Positions 51,754 to 59,963 of a stretch of 64,000 nt of DNA are shown here, in pieces. The translations under genes and the position numbers were made by a program. The notes under the pieces were generated by a model that did no database searches, had not been told where the DNA came from, and saw only the letters and a list, made by a program, of their open reading frames with translations. Positions within the stretch are counted from its first letter, which is position 1; every line of letters begins with the position of its first letter. This stretch comes from a virus: IMG/VR virus record IMGVR_UViG_3300030104_002421, positions 62,001 to 126,000 of that record; one strand, written 5' to 3'.

Positions 51754-52307
51754 TGAATATTTTTTATCTACATAAGGATCCTCAAATTTGTGCAGAGCAA
51801 CACCTAGATAAACATTGTAGTAAGATGTTGGTAGAGTATGCTCAGTTGATGTCAACAGCACATAGAATAATTGATGGTACAGAATACGAAGGTAGAACAA
51901 AAACAAATCGTAGAATTAAAAGATGGAAACATCCTACTAAAGACAATATATTATATATTGCTTGTCATGTAAATCACCCAAGTGCCGTATGGTGCCGTGA
52001 TAATGCATATAATTATAACTGGTTATACAGAATGTGGTCTCACTTACACGACCAATTTCAATTACGATATGGTAAAAAACATTTATCATATACCTTATTA
52101 CATGAAGCATTGAGAAACCCACCTAAAAATATACCATTAAATAAACCATTTACACAACCTACACAGGCAATGCCTGATGATGTGAAACACGAAGACAGTA
52201 TTACTGCTTATAGAAACTACTATATACATTATAAACATAGTTTTGCTAAATGGAAAAACGGCATGATACCTGAATGGTTTAGTAAAGGAGTTGCAAATGC
52301 TAACTAA
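51753..52307 (+). CDS. Conserved protein of a phage/bacterial family
   Basis: A 184-residue protein with NIFYLHKDPQICAEQHLDKH, KMLVEYAQLMSTAHR, NHPSAVWCRDNAYNYNWLY and a YRNYYIHYK...PEWF end. I recall this family in many phages as uncharacterised, sometimes annotated as pyrimidine-dimer glycosylase-related; that name is unproven. Many conserved His/Cys suggest metal or nucleic acid binding. Confidence 0.55.
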   Translation: MNIFYLHKDPQICAEQHLDKHCSKMLVEYAQLMSTAHRIIDGTEYEGRTKTNRRIKRWKHPTKDNILYIACHVNHPSAVWCRDNAYNYNWLYRMWSHLHDQFQLRYGKKHLSYTLLHEALRNPPKNIPLNKPFTQPTQAMPDDVKHEDSITAYRNYYIHYKHSFAKWKNGMIPEWFSKGVANAN

Positions 52308-52398
52308 TATATTATTGGGATTAATTTTACTAACACTATTAGGGATAAGTGTTATGATATATGCAATAGGGGAGAAAATAAGTGAAAAAACAAAGTAA
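52297..52398 (+). CDS. 33-residue membrane peptide
   Basis: Hydrophobic segment ILLGLILLTLLGISVMIYAI and a short charged tail. AAAGGAG lies 6 bases before its ATG. It overlaps both neighbours. Function unknown. Confidence 0.55.
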   Translation: MLTNILLGLILLTLLGISVMIYAIGEKISEKTK

Positions 52399-52684
52399 AC
52401 AATTTAAAAAAGATGAACCACCAATACCATTTCATTTTAAATTTTATCTTATCTATTGGGAAGATATACAAAGTGATAGTGGGTGGCGAGAACTTAAAGA
52501 TATACAAGCGTCTAAACCGGCAATATGTGTATCTACAGGTTGGTTAGTTAAGAAAGACAAAAAGGTACATATCTTAATGTCAGATTATAATTATGATGAT
52601 AAAGGTGATTTAGCAGATGGTGGCAATACTACAGTTATACCTACCAAAAATGTAATTAAGAAATATGAGATAGAGGGATTATGA
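52382..52684 (+). CDS. Conserved small protein
   Basis: A 100-residue protein, GTG start behind GGGGAG. YWEDIQSDSGWRELKDI, VSTGWLVKK and ILMSDYN suggest a small beta domain. I recall similar unnamed genes before phoH in marine phages. Confidence 0.55.
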   Translation: MKKQSKQFKKDEPPIPFHFKFYLIYWEDIQSDSGWRELKDIQASKPAICVSTGWLVKKDKKVHILMSDYNYDDKGDLADGGNTTVIPTKNVIKKYEIEGL

Positions 52685-53049
52685 GGGAATTTGTAGTTAA
52701 TTGTTGGGACGGTGTGATGAATTTTAATCACAACCCATTAAAAAATATACCAGACTTACAAGTAAGACATTTAATATTACAGATACTAGCATGGATGTGG
52801 TGTATAACTTTTTCACTATTCTTTTCATCATGGTATATCTTTGGCATCTCCGTGGTTGCTCACTTTGTTTTAATATTGGCAATAGTGGTAACTGTGGCAA
52901 CATTTGTATCTACAGAAAGAATGTATAGATTTAAGTCAGGTTATCATTCTTCTAATAGAAGCAGAGGTACTGTATATTATAGAGATATACATGGTAATGC
53001 TTATAAAGTACCATTACCAAAGAATGACCCTGGAGGAGAGCACGATTAA
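52681..53049 (+). CDS. Membrane protein
   Basis: A 122-residue protein with two hydrophobic segments (~34-55 and ~60-82) and a basic C-terminus (RFKSGYHSSNRSRGTVYYRD). Overlaps both neighbours. Function unknown. Confidence 0.6.
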   Translation: MREFVVNCWDGVMNFNHNPLKNIPDLQVRHLILQILAWMWCITFSLFFSSWYIFGISVVAHFVLILAIVVTVATFVSTERMYRFKSGYHSSNRSRGTVYYRDIHGNAYKVPLPKNDPGGEHD

Positions 53050-53351
53050 TGCCAACATATAGATTTTATAATACAAAGACAAAAGAAGAATATGAGGAGT
53101 TGATGTCTATTGCAGAAATGGAAACATTAATAAAAAAGAAACATATTACTTTAATGCCACCTACACAGATGAATATTGTAGGAAGTGTAGGACAGTTAGA
53201 TAGTAAAACAGATAGTGGTTGGAAAGAAATGTTAAGTAGAGTTGCAGAAGCACATCCAGAAAGTAATTTAGCTGACAGATATGGTAAGAAAACCAACGCT
53301 CAAATCAAAACTAAACAATTATTGAATAAGTATAGGAAGAAAAAGAAATAA
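53049..53351 (+). CDS. Conserved small protein before phoH
   Basis: A 100-residue protein, PTYRFYNTKTKEEYEELM at the start, like FmdB-type zinc-ribbon proteins but without cysteines, and SGWKEMLSRVAEAHPES near the end. I recall relatives as uncharacterised in cyanophages. Confidence 0.6.
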   Translation: MPTYRFYNTKTKEEYEELMSIAEMETLIKKKHITLMPPTQMNIVGSVGQLDSKTDSGWKEMLSRVAEAHPESNLADRYGKKTNAQIKTKQLLNKYRKKKK

Positions 53352-53450
53352 ATAGAATTGAGATATTAAACAGCACTAACTTTGTAGGGATATCATATGT
53401 AGCCTGAAGATTGTAAGCTGAGTTTAATCTTAATCCGTGAAGGACATATA

Positions 53451-54164
53451 ATGGTAAGTAAAAAGAAAACATTGGCAATATCATCAAGTGAATTGAATGA
53501 AATTAAACCAATAACAGAAACACAAAAAGAAGTCTTTGCTCAATATAAAGCAGGACAAAATCTATTCTTATACGGTGTAGCAGGAACAGGTAAAACATTT
53601 ATTGCATTATATAATGCTTTAAAAGATGTGTTGGATCCTAAATCACCAAGAGAACGAGTATATATTGTCCGTTCATTGCTTCCAACAAGAGATATAGGTT
53701 TTTTACCTGGTGATGAGGAAGACAAATCATATTTGTATCAAGTGCCTTATCAAAACATGGTACGATTTATGTTTAAACAACCTGATGACAGGTCGTTTGA
53801 CCAGTTGTATATGAATTTAAGAAATCAAGGTACAATTGATTTTCTATCAACAAGTTTTTTAAGAGGTATCACAATAGACAATGGCGTAATCATTGTTGAC
53901 GAATGCCAGAACTTAAATTTCCACGAATTAGACACCATTATGACTAGAGTAGGACAAGATACTAGAGTTATATTTGCAGGTGATATTCAACAAACAGATT
54001 TAACAAAGACAAATGACCGTAATGGTATATTAGACTTTGTAAATATAATGAACCAGATGAATGAGGTAGAATGTATAGAGTTTGGTATACCAGACATTGT
54101 AAGAAGTGGTCTGATAAAATCATATCTCATTCAAAAAATAAAGTTAGGACTCCACTATGAGTAA
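53451..54164 (+). CDS. phoH: PhoH-like ATPase
   Basis: A 237-residue P-loop protein. FLYGVAGTGKTFIAL is Walker A, GVIIVDECQNL Walker B, and RVIFAGDIQQTD a sensor motif. phoH is widespread in marine phages; its role (RNA or phosphate-linked) is unsettled. The 100 bp before it lack a gene and contain a stem AAGATT/AATCTT and a near-late box. Confidence 0.9.
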   Translation: MVSKKKTLAISSSELNEIKPITETQKEVFAQYKAGQNLFLYGVAGTGKTFIALYNALKDVLDPKSPRERVYIVRSLLPTRDIGFLPGDEEDKSYLYQVPYQNMVRFMFKQPDDRSFDQLYMNLRNQGTIDFLSTSFLRGITIDNGVIIVDECQNLNFHELDTIMTRVGQDTRVIFAGDIQQTDLTKTNDRNGILDFVNIMNQMNEVECIEFGIPDIVRSGLIKSYLIQKIKLGLHYE

Positions 54165-54663
54165 TTTTTCAAAAGCATTAGAAATAATATTACACCACGA
54201 AGGTGGTTATGTAAACCACCCAAAAGATCCAGGTGGTGAAACAAATTTAGGTGTTACCAAAAGAGTATATGAAGACTTTGGTGGTACTAAAGATATGAAA
54301 GAGTTAACACAAGCAGATGTTGAACCAATATATAAAAAAAATTATTGGGACAAATGTAAATGTGATGATATGCCAGAGGCATTAGCATTATGTGTATTTG
54401 ATTTTGGCGTAAATGCAGGACCAGGTCGTGCAGCCAAGTATTTACAAACAATGATTGGTACTGTGGCAGATGGCGGCATAGGACCAAATACTTTAAAAGC
54501 ATTAGATAGTTACCTTGAAAGTGAAAGCGTAAAATCTGCTGTAGCTACTTACCAAGCAGAGAGACAAAAATACTATGAAAGTCTATCCACATTTGATACA
54601 TTTGGTAGAGGTTGGACTAGACGAGTAGATGAAACTACGGACAAAGCATTAACACTAATTTAG
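54157..54663 (+). CDS. Endolysin, GH108 muramidase
   Basis: A 168-residue GH108 protein. IILHHEGGYVNHPKDPGGETN carries the catalytic Glu15, LGVTKR follows, and CVFDFGVNAGPGRAAKYLQ is the C-terminal peptidoglycan-binding part. No signal peptide, so it needs a holin or host export. Overlaps phoH. Confidence 0.9.
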   Translation: MSNFSKALEIILHHEGGYVNHPKDPGGETNLGVTKRVYEDFGGTKDMKELTQADVEPIYKKNYWDKCKCDDMPEALALCVFDFGVNAGPGRAAKYLQTMIGTVADGGIGPNTLKALDSYLESESVKSAVATYQAERQKYYESLSTFDTFGRGWTRRVDETTDKALTLI

Positions 54664-54665
54664 GC

Positions 54666-54694
54666 TTGACTTTTTCACTATATTGTGATATAAT
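54666..54694 (+). promoter_or_regulatory. Sigma70-like promoter
   Basis: TTGACT 54666-54671 and TGATATAAT with TATAAT 54689-54694, spacer 17. The leader is ~24 bases with AAAGGA before the next ATG. Confidence 0.78.
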
Positions 54695-54724
54695 ACAGTA
54701 TAGATTAAAGAAAAGGATTATATA

Positions 54725-55414
54725 ATGTTTAATCACATTACCCCAACAGGTGATATGCCACCTTTAAAAGCAAAAAATGTATCAGGTAAAAGATTTTATG
54801 AACACCTGGAAACCAAAGAAGTATATCCTTCTATCACAAGCGTTTTATCTATTAGACAAAAACAAGGTCTTATAGAGTGGCGTAAAAAAGTTGGTGATGA
54901 AGTTGCCAACCATGTTATGATAACTGCTGCCAATAGAGGTACAGCAGTACACAATATGGTAGAGGATTATCTAAACAATCTTAACATAGATGAAAACGAG
55001 AAGTATAAAAAACAATTTCTACCTAGAATGATGTTTCAGGTTCTAAAACCTGAATTACAAAATATAAATAATATTAGGCTACAAGAAGCCCAAATGTACT
55101 CAACAGATTACACCGTGGCAGGTCGTTGCGATTGTATTGGTGAGTATGAAGGCGTACTATCAATTATAGATTTTAAAACATCTAAAGGAGATAAAAAGGA
55201 AGACTGGATAGAAAACTATTTTATTCAAGGTAGTGCTTATGCAGAAATGTACGAAGAACACTTTGGCGAACCTGTAGAACAGGTAGTAATATTAGTTGTA
55301 ACGGAAGAAGGAACAACACAGGTATTTAAGAAAAGTAAAAAAGACTATCTACCTCAATTAAAAGACGCTATAACAGACTTTTACAAATGGGTAGAAAAAA
55401 ATGAAAAAAATTAA
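54725..55414 (+). CDS. RecB/Cas4-like PD-(D/E)xK exonuclease
   Basis: A 229-residue nuclease. RGTAVHNMVEDYL is the H/E helix, VAGRCDCIGEYEG the D motif, and IIDFKTSKG the DxK pair, followed by a QGSAYAEMYEE helix. It is of the RecB/lambda-exo class. It may process DNA ends in recombination. Confidence 0.82.
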   Translation: MFNHITPTGDMPPLKAKNVSGKRFYEHLETKEVYPSITSVLSIRQKQGLIEWRKKVGDEVANHVMITAANRGTAVHNMVEDYLNNLNIDENEKYKKQFLPRMMFQVLKPELQNINNIRLQEAQMYSTDYTVAGRCDCIGEYEGVLSIIDFKTSKGDKKEDWIENYFIQGSAYAEMYEEHFGEPVEQVVILVVTEEGTTQVFKKSKKDYLPQLKDAITDFYKWVEKNEKN

Positions 55415-55799
55415 AGAACTATCATTGTTAGTATTTTTACTAACATTTATTATAATTGTTTCAGTATGGACAACATCAGCAGCTGCTGAAGGACCAAAGT
55501 ATGATTTATCAAAAATGAAGCAGAGACAAGTACCTGCTTATTGTGGAGATACTGGGTTTATGTTTGAAACATCATTAGAATTATTTAATGAATTACCAAT
55601 TGCAGGTGCTGAAGTTAGAACGGCAGGAATGCCAGATGCTCCAATCATAGGTATCATTACTCTAACTTATAACGAAGATAGAGGTTCAGGTACTGTAATG
55701 ATGACTATACCAGCAATAGGCGAGACATGTGTTCTAGCATATGGTATGAATTGGCAATTTTATAACGAAATTCATGTTGAAGGTAATGAGAGTAAATAG
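55401..55799 (+). CDS. Secreted small protein next to tmRNA
   Basis: A 132-residue protein with a signal peptide (LSLLVFLLTFIIIVSVWTTSA, cleavage near AAA|EGPK). Two cysteines (AYCGDT, ETCVLA) could pair. Its end runs up to the tmRNA acceptor piece. Function unknown. Confidence 0.6.
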   Translation: MKKIKELSLLVFLLTFIIIVSVWTTSAAAEGPKYDLSKMKQRQVPAYCGDTGFMFETSLELFNELPIAGAEVRTAGMPDAPIIGIITLTYNEDRGSGTVMMTIPAIGETCVLAYGMNWQFYNEIHVEGNESK

Positions 55800-55834
55800 T
55801 ATGGACGGCGGGGCAGTACCGCCCACCTCCACCA
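55800..55834 (+). ncRNA. ssrA: tmRNA acceptor piece (permuted, two-piece ssrA)
   Basis: The T-stem GGCGG/CCGCC (55807-55811 with 55819-55823) has loop GGCAGTA, then CACCTCC (55824-55830), A and encoded CCA (55832-55834). The 3' strand pairs with GGGGGTG at 55842-55848 of the coding piece to form the acceptor stem. The acceptor half precedes the coding half, the circular permutation of alphaproteobacterial two-piece tmRNA. The 5' end of this piece is not fixed by the sequence. Confidence 0.85.
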
Positions 55835-55841
55835 CAGACAC

Positions 55842-55994
55842 GGGGGTGAAATAGGTTCGACAGCTATTAGAAATCGTGCTGGAGTGGATAGTCCAAAGAC
55901 TTAAAACTAAAATAAAAGCAAACTTTAATGAGTATGCATTAGCAGCGTAGGCTGTTAGGGGTTTGCCTTGTACCTTGCAACAGAAACAAGGCAC
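55842..55994 (+). ncRNA. ssrA: tmRNA coding piece (two-piece ssrA)
   Basis: It begins GGGGGTGAAATAGGTTCGAC, the tmRNA 5' consensus, and carries a tag frame GCA...TAG at 55918-55950, read as ANFNEYALAA. The alanine resume codon and -ALAA end are what tag proteases recognise. A terminal hairpin TGCCTTGT/ACAAGGCA (55964-55971 with 55986-55993) closes it. A 7-base spacer (55835-55841) separates the two halves. Confidence 0.9.
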
Positions 55995-56012
55995 CAAACA
56001 AAGGAGATTGTT

Positions 56013-56147
56013 ATGATTGAAGTATTAGAAATTTTATTACCAGTTGGTATCATAGTTGCATGTGCTTATGGCATTGGGTATCTATCTGGAAGTGAGGCAA
56101 CAAGAGAAATTTATAACCCAACATTGAGAAAGAATGATTTAAAATGA
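56013..56147 (+). CDS. 44-residue membrane peptide
   Basis: AAAGGAG precedes the ATG. It has one membrane segment (ILLPVGIIVACAYGIGYL) and a charged tail. Its stop overlaps the next start. Function unknown. Confidence 0.55.
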   Translation: MIEVLEILLPVGIIVACAYGIGYLSGSEATREIYNPTLRKNDLK

Positions 56148-56500
56148 AACAAAGTGATGAGTTTTATCGTCTATTAGATGAAATGAAAAGAGTCCATAAT
56201 CTTAAAAGGCATGATTATGCAAGTAAAGAGGACATCTTTCAAAATTTTAGAACAAGTGAACTAGGTGGTATTCCTGCCTGGAAAAGTGTAGCAATTAGAA
56301 TTGGTGATAAGTTTAGTCGTTTAATGTCCTTTGTAAAACAAGGTGAATTGCATGTAGAAGATGAAACAATTGGTGATACTCTTATTGACATGGCTAACTA
56401 TGCTTTAATTTGTCATATATTATTTTATGAACAAAAACTTAAAAACCTAAGCGCTGACGCTGATGAACTGACGGAGCGTTTACTGGAGAAACATAGATGA
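56144..56500 (+). CDS. DUF1599-like protein
   Basis: A 118-residue protein. HDYASKEDIFQNFRTSELGG, AIRIGDKFSRLM and ETIGDTLIDMANYALI match the DUF1599 pattern, sometimes tied to nucleotide modification or MazG-like hydrolysis. The all-helical layout with conserved D/E residues suits nucleotide binding. Confidence 0.7.
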   Translation: MKQSDEFYRLLDEMKRVHNLKRHDYASKEDIFQNFRTSELGGIPAWKSVAIRIGDKFSRLMSFVKQGELHVEDETIGDTLIDMANYALICHILFYEQKLKNLSADADELTERLLEKHR

Positions 56501-56709
56501 CACCTAAACAATTCGCTCTTGTAATTGAAAAGAGGGCAAGTACAAAGAAGATAACACACATGGATGCTATACTAAACTATTGTGAAGAAAAACAAATAGA
56601 ACCAGACCAGATTACACATTTAATAAATAGAAACCTGAAAGAAAAGATTAAGGCTAATGCACAGGACTTAAATTTTCTTCCAAAAACGGCAGCATTGCCA
56701 GGAGTATAA
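56497..56709 (+). CDS. 33: Late transcription co-activator gp33
   Basis: A 70-residue protein. THMDAILNYCEEKQIEPDQI and LKEKIKANAQDLNFLPK resemble the gp33 of marine T4-like phages. gp33 links RNA polymerase to the gp45 clamp at late promoters. TATAAATA boxes elsewhere in the window agree with such a system. The late sigma gp55 was not found here. Confidence 0.75.
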   Translation: MTPKQFALVIEKRASTKKITHMDAILNYCEEKQIEPDQITHLINRNLKEKIKANAQDLNFLPKTAALPGV

Positions 56710-56711
56710 AA

Positions 56712-56780
56712 ATGGAACCAGCAACAATATCATTAGTTATATTTGGTACCCTATGGATTGTAGGCGTATTAAGTAACTAA
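56712..56780 (+). CDS. 22-residue membrane peptide
   Basis: AGGAG lies 8 bases before the ATG. The peptide is one hydrophobic helix (ISLVIFGTLWIVGVL). Its place between gp33 and gp59 and the ribosome site support it; the length makes it uncertain. Confidence 0.4.
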   Translation: MEPATISLVIFGTLWIVGVLSN

Positions 56781-56782
56781 TT

Positions 56783-57364
56783 ATGAAAGAAGGATATGAG
56801 GCATACAAGAAATACCTTGCTATTAAATTACATTTTACTAAAGATGAATTTGATTTTTTCAAATATGGTGGAACGACTAAGGCAAAATATGAAACCTTCA
56901 CACAAAGAAATGATAGATACTTTTTTGTCAAGGCAGCCAGAAAATACGGTGACGAAATTGTTGATTATTTTGTCAGTAACTATATAGCAAACAAAACGCC
57001 ATATATAAAAGATATGAATGAGGATTCATATTTAGATTGGCGTAAGAGAATAGATGGTTTAACATATTATTTTAAGATTGATATGGAAAAACTATTGAAG
57101 AAAACTGATGGAGATTTTGATAAGTTATTTAAGTGTTATAGAAGACAACACCCACCTATACTAAAGATGTATATGGCAAAAAAGATAACACTTGAAACTA
57201 TGTGTATATTAGAAACTATATTGAACTATAGTAAATCACTAGACAAAAATATAGATGAAACATACATATGGCCGACAGTTAAACAAAAGATTATGAAGTA
57301 CAGACCTTTTGTTAAATTTAATATGGAAAGAATGAAACTTGAATTGAGGAAAATGTTAACATGA
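56783..57364 (+). CDS. 59: Helicase loader gp59
   Basis: A 193-residue protein. AYKKYLAIKLHFTKDEFDFF, FTQRNDRYFFVKAARKY and a later LETMCILETILNY match T4 gp59 (compare YKLYLMIKQHM and RRDKYFF). It loads gp41 onto gp32-covered forks. Overlaps the next start. Confidence 0.85.
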   Translation: MKEGYEAYKKYLAIKLHFTKDEFDFFKYGGTTKAKYETFTQRNDRYFFVKAARKYGDEIVDYFVSNYIANKTPYIKDMNEDSYLDWRKRIDGLTYYFKIDMEKLLKKTDGDFDKLFKCYRRQHPPILKMYMAKKITLETMCILETILNYSKSLDKNIDETYIWPTVKQKIMKYRPFVKFNMERMKLELRKMLT

Positions 57365-57882
57365 GAATACCATTTACATTAAAAGAGAGAGATTATATAA
57401 TGAGTGAGGACTTTCCTTGGTATCTAGGAATACACACAAGCGACCCTAAGCATACAACAACAATACAATTACCAAACACTAAAGAAGTGCCTATGCTAAC
57501 ACACCAAATATATAATCGTGGTAAAGAGCATAGCAATTTGGCGCCAAGTATATTAGAACAAATCAAAGAAGTAACAAACTACAAAAAAATTTTAAGAGTA
57601 AAATTTAACTTACTCTTACAACAAGAACGAAAAACAATTCATCCGCCACATGTAGATTGGGATATACCACATAAAGTATTTCTACACTATATTTGTGGTG
57701 ATGGTTGCACAATATTATATAAACAAAAGTGGCAAGGTTTTCCAACAACAGATTTAACAAAAGACATGGAGATACACCCTATAGAAAATACTGGTGTCTT
57801 CTTTGATGGTGAGACTTTTCATACAAGTACAAGTCCAGTAAAAGAACCAAGACGAATAGTAATGAATGTAGATTATGAATAA
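57361..57882 (+). CDS. 2OG-Fe(II) oxygenase-like protein
   Basis: A 173-residue protein with HPPHVDWDIPHKVFLHYI (HxD metal motif), GVFFDGETFHTS with the distal histidine, and RRIVMNVDY with the arginine. Closest in layout to sugar/protein-targeting phage oxygenases. It starts the oxygenase/DUF115-like cluster. Confidence 0.78.
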   Translation: MRIPFTLKERDYIMSEDFPWYLGIHTSDPKHTTTIQLPNTKEVPMLTHQIYNRGKEHSNLAPSILEQIKEVTNYKKILRVKFNLLLQQERKTIHPPHVDWDIPHKVFLHYICGDGCTILYKQKWQGFPTTDLTKDMEIHPIENTGVFFDGETFHTSTSPVKEPRRIVMNVDYE

Positions 57883-58444
57883 CCATCATGTTTTTGGTAA
57901 TGGCACAAGCAGATTATCTATTGACATTGATAAACTTGAAGGTACGAAATATGGTTGCAATGCAATTTATAGAGATTATTATACAGACTATCTTATTGGT
58001 AAAGATAAAAATATATGTTCAGAAATATTGGCGTCAGAATGTTGGCAAGACAGAAAAGTTGTAATGCAAACACAATGGCGTAATGACAGTTTAGTACGAG
58101 AGGCATATGAACATATTACATGGTGGAAAGATATAGTGGGTACAAATGATTATACAGATTGTGGTAGTGTTGCATTGACAATCGCTTCACAAAATGCAAG
58201 TGATAATAATGACAAATATATATACATGTATGGTATGGACTTTGATGACCCCAATAGCAATAAGATTAATAACATATATCACGGTACAAGAAATTATATT
58301 GGTAGAATGGGTCAACGAAAAGGTGTAACAAAAGAGTTTATGAGAGTGTTTGATATATACAAAGATTTAAGATATGTACATGTAAACACTAGAATGCCAG
58401 AACAATTGGCAGATAAGGATAATGTATTATGGCAGATGATATAA
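57875..58444 (+). CDS. DUF115/Rossmann-like protein (paralogue 1)
   Basis: A 189-residue protein. HVFGNGTSRLSIDIDKLEG, YGCNAIYRDYYTDYL and YMYGMDFDD form the same pattern as the gene at 59085, at shorter length. GNGxSR with GCNAIYRD resembles the DUF115 glycan-related group. It likely binds a nucleotide or sugar. Overlaps the oxygenases on both sides. Confidence 0.6.
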   Translation: MNNHHVFGNGTSRLSIDIDKLEGTKYGCNAIYRDYYTDYLIGKDKNICSEILASECWQDRKVVMQTQWRNDSLVREAYEHITWWKDIVGTNDYTDCGSVALTIASQNASDNNDKYIYMYGMDFDDPNSNKINNIYHGTRNYIGRMGQRKGVTKEFMRVFDIYKDLRYVHVNTRMPEQLADKDNVLWQMI

Positions 58445-59088
58445 GAGTTGAATTTAGTAACACGGAAGTTATTAACTTTACAGCGTGTCCTATATTTCAC
58501 ACAAGCACAGACTTTAGATTAACTGATGATGAAATGCAAATACTCACGGAAGAGACTGGTGGCACACGGTTAGGCGATGGTATATATAGAGGAAAAGCAC
58601 AAATAAGTAATAATCACAATGTATTAGACACACCCGGACTTGAAAGAGTACAACGATTTATGTTGCAGACAGGACAACACTTTGTAAAGAATACACTAGA
58701 AATAGAGAATGAGTTTTATCTAACACAAACATGGTTTACAAGAAACGATAAAGAAAGTGCTCATCATACACATACACACCCAAACAGTATTTTAGCGATG
58801 GTCTATTATCCTCAATGTGAAAGTGGTGACATGGTAGTATCAGTAGAAAAAAATAATATGTTTCCACATTTTGATTTCAATTGGAAATTATCCAAATATA
58901 ATAATTTCAATGCTAAGTCATGGTCAATACAAGTACGAACTGGTGATGTAGTAATTTTTCCAGGTTATGTTGCACACAAAACAACACCAAATGAAAGTGA
59001 TACAGTACGATATGCTTTGGGTGCTAATTTCTTTACAAGAGGCACATTTGGTACATATGAGAACACAGATTTATTGGAGTTGAAATGA
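58429..59088 (+). CDS. 2OG-Fe(II) oxygenase-like protein
   Basis: A 219-residue protein. SAHHTHTHPNSILAMVYY (metal histidine), VVIFPGYVAHKTTPNE (distal histidine) and TVRYALGANFF (arginine). It lies between the two DUF115-like paralogues, overlapping both, which suggests joint action. Confidence 0.78.
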   Translation: MADDIRVEFSNTEVINFTACPIFHTSTDFRLTDDEMQILTEETGGTRLGDGIYRGKAQISNNHNVLDTPGLERVQRFMLQTGQHFVKNTLEIENEFYLTQTWFTRNDKESAHHTHTHPNSILAMVYYPQCESGDMVVSVEKNNMFPHFDFNWKLSKYNNFNAKSWSIQVRTGDVVIFPGYVAHKTTPNESDTVRYALGANFFTRGTFGTYENTDLLELK

Positions 59089-59939
59089 GTAATTTATTTG
59101 TATTAGGTAATGGCGAAAGCAGAAAAAACATACCAGTTGATATGTTAAAGTATTCTGGTAAAGTATGGGGTTGTAATGCCATTTATAGAGAACATAAACT
59201 AGATGGTTTGATTGCAGTTGACCCTATGTTAGAACATGAAATATATCGTAGTGGTTATGCACACGAAAATTCTGTTTACTTTAGAAGTTGGGATACTATG
59301 CCTGCTGAACATTATGATATGATGATAGAGGCACAAACAAGTAACATGAAAAATCCAGAGATAAGAGAGTGGCGATATAATCCAGAAGGACATTATTTAA
59401 GTTTTGTTATACATGGTCAATCTACTGTTGATACAAATAGAGACAGTACAAGATGGAAAGGTGATGGTTTTGAAAATGTTTATGTGAGTTGGTTATATGG
59501 TAAAGATAAAATTACAATGTTAAAAGATATAATGGCAGATTATTATGGCGCTGCTTGGGAAGGTGATGTTATAGGACCAGAAGACCCAGGCTGGTCATCA
59601 GGTGCTACTGCCATGTATGTTTCTTGTAAAGTAGAGAAACCTAAAAAGTGTTATCTACTAGGCATGGACATGTATAGTACAACAGATTTTATAAATAACT
59701 TATATAAAAATTCTTACGGTTACCTAGAAAGCAAGGAAAATGCAGTAACACCACAGAATTGGGTAATCCAGATGGGGCGTGTTATGGTAAGATTTAAGGA
59801 TATAGAGTTTATTAAGGTTAATCCTAGTGGAAATAGTGAGATTTCTCAAAGAATGCCACAATGGGATAGTCTTCCAAACATTACATATATGCATATGGAA
59901 GAATTTGAAAAAAACTTTAATTTAAGGCTTGACATTTAG
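59085..59939 (+). CDS. DUF115/Rossmann-like protein (paralogue 2)
   Basis: A 284-residue protein. FVLGNGESRKNIPVDML, WGCNAIYREHKLDGLIAVD and CYLLGMDMYSTTDFINNLY align with the shorter paralogue at 57875. An inserted WSSGATAMYV segment follows. A glycan-related or nucleotide-sugar role is inferred. The next promoter overlaps its 3' end. Confidence 0.62.
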   Translation: MSNLFVLGNGESRKNIPVDMLKYSGKVWGCNAIYREHKLDGLIAVDPMLEHEIYRSGYAHENSVYFRSWDTMPAEHYDMMIEAQTSNMKNPEIREWRYNPEGHYLSFVIHGQSTVDTNRDSTRWKGDGFENVYVSWLYGKDKITMLKDIMADYYGAAWEGDVIGPEDPGWSSGATAMYVSCKVEKPKKCYLLGMDMYSTTDFINNLYKNSYGYLESKENAVTPQNWVIQMGRVMVRFKDIEFIKVNPSGNSEISQRMPQWDSLPNITYMHMEEFEKNFNLRLDI

Positions 59940-59957
59940 CACAATTCGTGTTATAAT
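59929..59957 (+). promoter_or_regulatory. Sigma70-like promoter for the gp32 leader
   Basis: TTGACA 59929-59934 and TATAAT 59952-59957, spacer 17. It produces a leader of about 290 bases before gp32. Confidence 0.78.
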
Positions 59958-59963
59958 GTTAAT

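Noticed and set aside
53352-53450. Possible riboswitch before phoH
   Set aside because: One weak stem (AAGATT/AATCTT) and no recognised riboswitch consensus or PhoB-type box.
55740-55834. Possible glutamine riboswitch just before the tmRNA
   Set aside because: A related phage is said to have one, and ATTCATG...GGACGG is faintly similar, but the conserved core is not present and GGAC lies against the tmRNA T-stem. A covariance-model search would decide.
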